A DNA stretch of 64,000 bases, taken from positions 59,027 through 123,026 of the forward strand of contig JAGCAJ010000011.1 of assembly GCA_017652765.1 (NCBI GenBank), written 5' to 3'. This DNA is from Candidatus Saccharimonadota bacterium. GTDB lineage: Bacteria; Patescibacteriota; Saccharimonadia; Saccharimonadales; Saccharimonadaceae. Under the pieces are notes generated by a model. That model made no database searches and was not told where the DNA came from. It worked only from the letters and a program-made list of their open reading frames with translations. Shown piece by piece: positions 59,285 through 64,000 of this stretch (position 1 is its first letter; each line of letters opens with the position of its first letter). A program made the translations under genes and the position numbers.

Positions 59285-61171
59285 ATGAATGCAAGTGAAA
59301 TCCGTCAAAAATTTTTAGAATTCCAAGAAAAGCGTGGCCACAAAGCCATCGCTCCGGCCCCTCTAGTCTTGGAAAATGATCCTACTACCCTGTTTACTGG
59401 CTCCGGTATGCAACCGCTTTTGCCATACCTACTTGGCCAGCCCCACCCTGACGGCACTCGTCTTACGGATTCCCAGCCTTCTCTCCGCCTACAAGATATA
59501 GAGGACGTTGGCGACCCTCGCCACACTACTGTTTTTGAAATGCTTGGCAACTGGTCTCTAGGCGATTATTTTAAGAAAGAACAAATCCCGGCCTTTTTTG
59601 AGTTTCTAACAGAGGTTGTTGGCCTCGATCCACAAAAAATTTACGTCACTTGCTTTATTGGTAATGAAAAATACGGTATCCCAAAAGACACCGAATCCGC
59701 CGAGATTTGGCAACAAGTCTTCAAAAAAGCCGGCGTAGATGCCAAAATCGCCGAAATTGGCAGCGCCTCCGAGGGCGGCAAACGCGGTATCAAACCTGGC
59801 GAGCATATCTTCTTCTATGACGACAAAGAAAACTGGTGGAGTAGAGGTGGCGGTATAGAATCCACCCCTGTTGGAGACCCCTGTGGCCCGGATTCCGAGG
59901 TCTTTTATGACTTTGGCGAGGACAAACAAGACATAGAGAAATACGGCCAGTCCCACCCTGCCTCTGACGGCGCCCGTTTTATGGAAATCGGCAACCAAGT
60001 CTTTATGCAATACAAGCGCAATGCCGACGGTACTTTTTCCGAGCTAGAGAAGAAAAACGTCGACTTTGGTGGTGGATTGGAGCGTATTACCGCAGCTAGC
60101 ATTAATAGCTTTGATGTCTTTAAGATTAGCCTACTTAAGCCTATTATTGACAAACTAGAAGAAATTTCCGGCAAAAGCTATGACAACAACACCGACGAAA
60201 TGCGCATTATCGCCGATCATCTCCGTGGCGCCTATCTGTTGACCGCCCAGGGTCTCGCCCCATCCAATAAACAACAGGGGTACGCCCTCCGTCGTCTGAT
60301 TCGTCGCGCCGTCTTAAAGGCGCTCGACCTCGGTATCGCCCAGGATTTTATCCCAGAAATCATTCCAATTATCGCCGAGAATTATAGAGACCTACCAGAT
60401 AGCATTCTCACTCACCGCGACTCCGCCGTTTCCGCTCTAGAGAAAGAAGAGCGCGCCTTCCGCCAGACCTTGAGCAAAGGTCTAAAAGAGATGCATAAGA
60501 TGGTAAAATTAGATACCGACGGCATCCTAACAGGTGTGGACTTGTTTAAGCTCCAAGACACCTACGGTTTTCCATTCGAGGTTTCCGTCGAAGAAGCCTA
60601 TCGTCAGGGAATTGAACTATCCAAGAATTACAAAGATGAGTTTGACAAAGCCCTAGAAGAACAACGCCAGCGTAGCAAAACCGCGTCAAAAGGCATGTTC
60701 AAAGGTGGCCTAGAAGACCACGGCGAGATGAGCACCAAATATCACACTGCTACCCACCTTACCTTCTCCGCGCTTAGAAAAGTCCTAGGCGACGACATTC
60801 ACCAACAGGGAAGTAATATCACCCCAGAGCGCATGCGTCTTGATTTTAACTTCGACCGTAAACTCACCCCAGAGGAAAAGCAAGCCGTCGAAGACCAGGT
60901 TAACGAGTGGATTTCTCAGGATCTCCCTGTTACATTTGATACTTTTGACAAAGCTTACGCGCGCGACACGCTCCACGCCGAAGGTATGTTCTGGGACAAA
61001 TATGACGACCAGGTAAAGGTCTACACCATTGGCGACTTCGACGCCCCTGTTTCTCGCGAAATTTGTGGCGGTCCACACGTAGAGCACACCGGCGTCCTTG
61101 GTCATTTCAAGCTAAAAAAAGAAGAATCCAGCTCTGCGGGCGTCCGTCGCATCAAAGCAATTCTAGAATAA
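59285..61171 (+). CDS. alaS: Alanyl-tRNA synthetase, minimal form without C-Ala domain
   Basis: 628 residues against the usual ~870. Class II core opening IRQKFLEFQEKRGHKAIAPAPLV and TGSGMQPLLPYL, motif 2 RHTTVFEMLGNWSLGDYFK, motif 3 GGGLERI. The editing domain keeps its metal ligands HTATH (His487, His491) and CGGPH (Cys594, His598). The protein ends right after SSAGVRRIKAILE, so the C-terminal C-Ala dimerisation and tRNA-elbow domain is missing. The start at 59285 is used since TATAAT ends seven bases before it; the 11 extra codons lie over the promoter. Confidence 0.95.
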   Translation: MNASEIRQKFLEFQEKRGHKAIAPAPLVLENDPTTLFTGSGMQPLLPYLLGQPHPDGTRLTDSQPSLRLQDIEDVGDPRHTTVFEMLGNWSLGDYFKKEQIPAFFEFLTEVVGLDPQKIYVTCFIGNEKYGIPKDTESAEIWQQVFKKAGVDAKIAEIGSASEGGKRGIKPGEHIFFYDDKENWWSRGGGIESTPVGDPCGPDSEVFYDFGEDKQDIEKYGQSHPASDGARFMEIGNQVFMQYKRNADGTFSELEKKNVDFGGGLERITAASINSFDVFKISLLKPIIDKLEEISGKSYDNNTDEMRIIADHLRGAYLLTAQGLAPSNKQQGYALRRLIRRAVLKALDLGIAQDFIPEIIPIIAENYRDLPDSILTHRDSAVSALEKEERAFRQTLSKGLKEMHKMVKLDTDGILTGVDLFKLQDTYGFPFEVSVEEAYRQGIELSKNYKDEFDKALEEQRQRSKTASKGMFKGGLEDHGEMSTKYHTATHLTFSALRKVLGDDIHQQGSNITPERMRLDFNFDRKLTPEEKQAVEDQVNEWISQDLPVTFDTFDKAYARDTLHAEGMFWDKYDDQVKVYTIGDFDAPVSREICGGPHVEHTGVLGHFKLKKEESSSAGVRRIKAILE

Positions 61172-61190
61172 TCACATAAGAGGAGGTAGC

Positions 61191-63614
61191 ATGGAAAGAT
61201 TATTAGCGTATTTTAACCCCAAAAATTACAATTTAACCCTAAATATCAACAAAAAAACGCGTAAATGCTATGCTACCGCTATTATTACCGGTGCCCCGGT
61301 TGGGCCCCAGGTTAAATTTCACGCCAAAAACCTCAAAATCACCTCTATCACGGACGAAAACGACGAAAATTTGGATTTTTCCGTCGAAAACGACGAAATT
61401 ATCGTTGTTCCAGCCAAAAAATACACTATTAAATACTCTTTCTATCTAAATACTAATATGCAGGGGGCCTACCTCTCTAGCTATGATTACAACGGCGAGA
61501 AGGAATACCTTGTTTCTACCCAGTTTGAGAGCCATTATGCTCGTGAATGTTTCCCCTGTATAGATGAGCCTGGCGCTAAAGCCACTTTTGACCTAAAGAT
61601 TATCACCCCTGATACAGAAGACACCATTATCTCTAATATGCCAGCAAAAACAGAGAGAATCGTAGAGTACGAATCTGTTAATCCAGACGCCGACCCGACC
61701 AAAGGCGTTTCTCTGAATACTAAAGTCAAGAAAAAAATCGTCGAATTTGAGACCACTCCAAAGATGTCTACCTATCTTCTAGCTTTCTGTCTTGGTCGTT
61801 TCCACAAAAAGTCCAAAACTAACGCCCACGGAGTCAAAATCACCTCTTACTGCGCCTTAAATCAAGACCCAAAGACCTTGACTTTTGCTACAGAAATTGC
61901 GTCCGATTCTCTAGATTATTATGATGACAAATTTGGCATTAAATACCCTCTGCCAAAGCTAGATCAGGTCGCTATCCCCGATTTTGAGGCTGGCGCCATG
62001 GAAAACTGGGGCCTAGTTACCTATCGCGAGTCCTGCATGCTGGTTAGCCCAGACGATTCCAAGACCACCAAAGAATACATTTCTACTGTGATTGCACACG
62101 AACTTTCTCACCAATGGTTTGGTAATCTCGTTACTATGGAATGGTGGAATAACCTCTGGCTGAATGAGAGCTTTGCTAACATGATGGAATATGTCTGTAT
62201 TGACGCTATCCGCCCGAGCTACCATATCTGGGAATATTTCTTTACGGGTGAATGTCGCATGGCCTTAATGCGCGACGCTCTGCCGGGTGTCCAGGCCGTC
62301 CAACAAGAAGTAACCGACCCAGCAGAGATCGCCACGCTCTTTGACGGCGCTATTGTCTATGCCAAGGGTGCTCATCTGATGTTTATGCTCCTCCGCCTCA
62401 TGGGCGAAAAGCCGTTCTTTGACGGCCTAAAAGATTATTTCAAGGAGCATAAATACGGCAATACCACCGGAAATGACCTCTGGCTAGCCCTCCAGAAATA
62501 TGCTGATTTTGACGTTAAAGACTTTATGGACGCTTGGATTACCCAGCCAGGCTTCCCGGTTATTACCGATGGTAACCAACAAAGATTCTTGCTCTCTGGT
62601 GCTACCGATGATACCGTGTGGCCGCTCCCGCGCATTACTGACGATATGTCCGGACACTATATTATTAACCTCTCTGGCGAGGAATTTGCCGAAAAAATCG
62701 CAGGATTTAACGGCCTAACAGAGGAGCAAAAGATTCGCTTGCTTATAGACCGCTCTATGCTGTCCAAAACCTCTCTAGTTTCTACCGCTACCCATTTTGA
62801 TTTATTACCAAAGTTTAGGAAAGAGACTAATTACGTTATCTGGAACCCAGTTCTAGCCTTAATTTCCGACCTTAAACTGTTTTTCACTCCTGATGACGCC
62901 GATTTTCCTAAATTCCAACAATTCGTAGCTACGCTAATCGACTATAATCTAGAAAAACTCGGCCTCACGCCTAACGATGGCGAAGACGATAATAAGACTA
63001 AACTCCGTCAGGTCGTTACCGGGCTCGCTCTCTACTCTGGCAATAAAGAGGTTATTAAGAAACTTGCTAACAAATACAATGACGACGCCACCAAAATTCA
63101 CCCAGAGATGCGCGCCTCTGTACTCCTAGCCAAGCTCCGCTCCGAGCCAGATATGTTTGATACTTATCTTAAAAAATACCAGTCAACTGCTGACCCTAAC
63201 ATAAAAGACGACTATCTTTCTGCGCTTACAGATGATAGAACTCATATTGACGAGCTGATTAATCTGTTAGGAGAGCACGAAATCGTCCGTCCACAGGATC
63301 ATCTCTATCTGTTTGTGGACCTCATTAGGAACCACAAGACGCGTGAAAAGGCTATGGATTGGCTCTACGATAACTGGAATGACGTCGTAGAAATGACTGG
63401 AGAGAAATCTCTAGAGGACTACCCAAGGCTCCTCGCTACCGCTATCCGCACTACAGAGGAAGCCAAGAGATTTGAGGATTTCTTTACTCCTCTGGCAGAA
63501 AACCCAGTTTTGACCCGTACTATCTCTGTTGCAAAGGCTGATATTGACGCTAGATTACGCCTTCTTTCTATGGACTACAAAGACGTCCATACGCATTTAT
63601 TAGAAATTGAGTAA
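61191..63614 (+). CDS. pepN: M1 family aminopeptidase
   Basis: 807 residues, usual length. Zinc aminopeptidase that removes N-terminal residues from peptides. Exopeptidase motif GAMENWGLVTYRE (about 267-279), zinc motif HELSHQWFGNLVTMEWWNNLWLNESFAN with HExxH near residue 303 and the third ligand Glu 19 residues later. No signal peptide, so cytoplasmic. Ribosome site GAGGAGG, 20 bases after alaS, so in its operon. Probably feeds on peptides taken up from the host (see the anchored peptide-binding protein). Confidence 0.95.
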   Translation: MERLLAYFNPKNYNLTLNINKKTRKCYATAIITGAPVGPQVKFHAKNLKITSITDENDENLDFSVENDEIIVVPAKKYTIKYSFYLNTNMQGAYLSSYDYNGEKEYLVSTQFESHYARECFPCIDEPGAKATFDLKIITPDTEDTIISNMPAKTERIVEYESVNPDADPTKGVSLNTKVKKKIVEFETTPKMSTYLLAFCLGRFHKKSKTNAHGVKITSYCALNQDPKTLTFATEIASDSLDYYDDKFGIKYPLPKLDQVAIPDFEAGAMENWGLVTYRESCMLVSPDDSKTTKEYISTVIAHELSHQWFGNLVTMEWWNNLWLNESFANMMEYVCIDAIRPSYHIWEYFFTGECRMALMRDALPGVQAVQQEVTDPAEIATLFDGAIVYAKGAHLMFMLLRLMGEKPFFDGLKDYFKEHKYGNTTGNDLWLALQKYADFDVKDFMDAWITQPGFPVITDGNQQRFLLSGATDDTVWPLPRITDDMSGHYIINLSGEEFAEKIAGFNGLTEEQKIRLLIDRSMLSKTSLVSTATHFDLLPKFRKETNYVIWNPVLALISDLKLFFTPDDADFPKFQQFVATLIDYNLEKLGLTPNDGEDDNKTKLRQVVTGLALYSGNKEVIKKLANKYNDDATKIHPEMRASVLLAKLRSEPDMFDTYLKKYQSTADPNIKDDYLSALTDDRTHIDELINLLGEHEIVRPQDHLYLFVDLIRNHKTREKAMDWLYDNWNDVVEMTGEKSLEDYPRLLATAIRTTEEAKRFEDFFTPLAENPVLTRTISVAKADIDARLRLLSMDYKDVHTHLLEIE

Positions 63615-63632
63615 AAATCTTGAAAAAAAGTC

Positions 63633-63661
63633 TTGCGTTTTTAGGATGGATGCGATATAAT
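63633..63661 (+). promoter_or_regulatory. 23S rRNA promoter (spacer family member 4)
   Basis: TTGCGT (63633-63638), spacer TTTTAGGATGGATGCGA (17), TATAAT (63656-63661). Predicted start near 63668. The spacer shares TTTTAGG and the TG before the -10 box with the promoters at 19433 and 59216. Confidence 0.8.
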
Positions 63662-63667
63662 AGGGGA

Positions 63668-63864
63668 CAGTTAAACAAGAAACTGATGTTTCCTCTGTCA
63701 AAAAAGTCGGAAAACTAATGCGAGGTAGTTTTCTTTAGCCCAAGCATAAAAGTGGCCTAGAACTTACTTTGCACTTAAATTTCCAGTTAACAATTTGTGA
63801 CAACGATGAAATTGTAGACGACATGACAGCAATCGAACATCGGTTGCTAGTTAAGTCAATGCAT
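63668..63864 (+). other. 23S rRNA 5' leader
   Basis: About 200 bases between the promoter and the 23S 5' end. They contain hairpins (GACAG/CTGTC 63666-63698; GAAAACTA/TAGTTTTC 63711-63733; a CAATCGA/CGGTTG pair near 63830) but no 16S, tRNA or reading frame. Probably the 5' arm of the RNase III processing stem. Confidence 0.6.
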
Positions 63865-64000
63865 AAAAAGGTTACTAAGGGCACTGATAGTGGATGCCTT
63901 GACAATCAATACCGATGAAGGACGTAGAACTCTGCGATAAGTCTCGGGTAGCTGAGAGCAAGCTTTTATCCGGGAATCTCCGAATGGGGCAACCTAATAC
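63865..64000 (+). rRNA. 23S ribosomal RNA, 5' end (continues past window)
   Basis: From about 63865 the sequence follows bacterial 23S domain I: ACTAAG, GTGGATGCC, GATGAAGGACGTAG, CTGCGATAAG and CCGAATGGGGCAACC in the right order and spacing. The exact mature 5' end is uncertain by a few bases. The gene before it is pepN, with no 16S rRNA or spacer tRNA between. Confidence 0.95.

Overview
The window looks like part of the chromosome of a small, monoderm, host-dependent bacterium, most likely Candidatus Saccharibacteria (TM7) or a close Patescibacteria/CPR relative. This is inferred from gene content and style, not from a database match. Genes are tightly packed, several housekeeping enzymes are cut down (AlaRS without C-Ala domain, short UvrC, LigA without its four-cysteine finger), RNase J is the visible mRNA nuclease, and there are many membrane-anchored secreted proteins of unknown function but no outer-membrane genes. 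TGA is used as a stop (upp ends in TGA), so the recoded UGA of SR1/Gracilibacteria does not apply.

Layout. 0-4.5 kb: pyruvate kinase (3' end), pgk, RNase J and a CmpB-type membrane protein. 4.6-10.7 kb: tRNA-Leu, a G5/lysozyme-like wall hydrolase, rsmA, a Pro/Glu-rich membrane protein, metG and a MIP channel. 10.7-15.3 kb: an accessory, visibly AT-rich block with a structured ncRNA, then OmpA-like, two coiled-coil, four-TM and nuclease genes, and a ParE-like remnant. 15.3-32.5 kb: housekeeping (pheST, FKBP, sbcB, uvrA, rplY, a PfkB-like/aldolase fusion, rpmA, a Trm11-like methylase, rarA, upp, hisS, an Erm-like methylase). 32.6-34.6 kb: a DsbA-like pair, a second ncRNA and three tRNAs. 34.6-44.9 kb: metallophosphatase, lemA-htpX, ligA, eno, uvrC, secG and an anchored peptide-binding protein. 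45-57 kb: a surface-protein region resembling the WxL/DUF916/sortase-substrate loci of Gram-positives, interrupted by tRNAs, a thioredoxin-like protein, a pilin-like fusion and typA. 57-64 kb: tatD carrying an in-frame palindromic insertion, small genes, alaS, pepN, and the start of a 23S rRNA gene with its own promoter and no 16S in front.

Expression signals fall into two styles. About twenty genes have an extended -10 box (TGnTATAAT) only 6-10 bases before the ATG and no Shine-Dalgarno, so their mRNAs should be leaderless. Downstream operon genes, and genes with a full -35/-10 promoter, carry normal AGGAGG-type sites. One subset of strong promoters, including the 23S promoter, also shares its spacer sequence.

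Strongest candidates for something undescribed: the OmpA-like/coiled-coil/membrane/nuclease operon with its ncRNA; the WxL-like surface system whose proteins end in YTAT instead of a WxL motif; the dead-kinase/aldolase fusion; the palindromic element translated inside tatD; and two unassigned structured RNAs.
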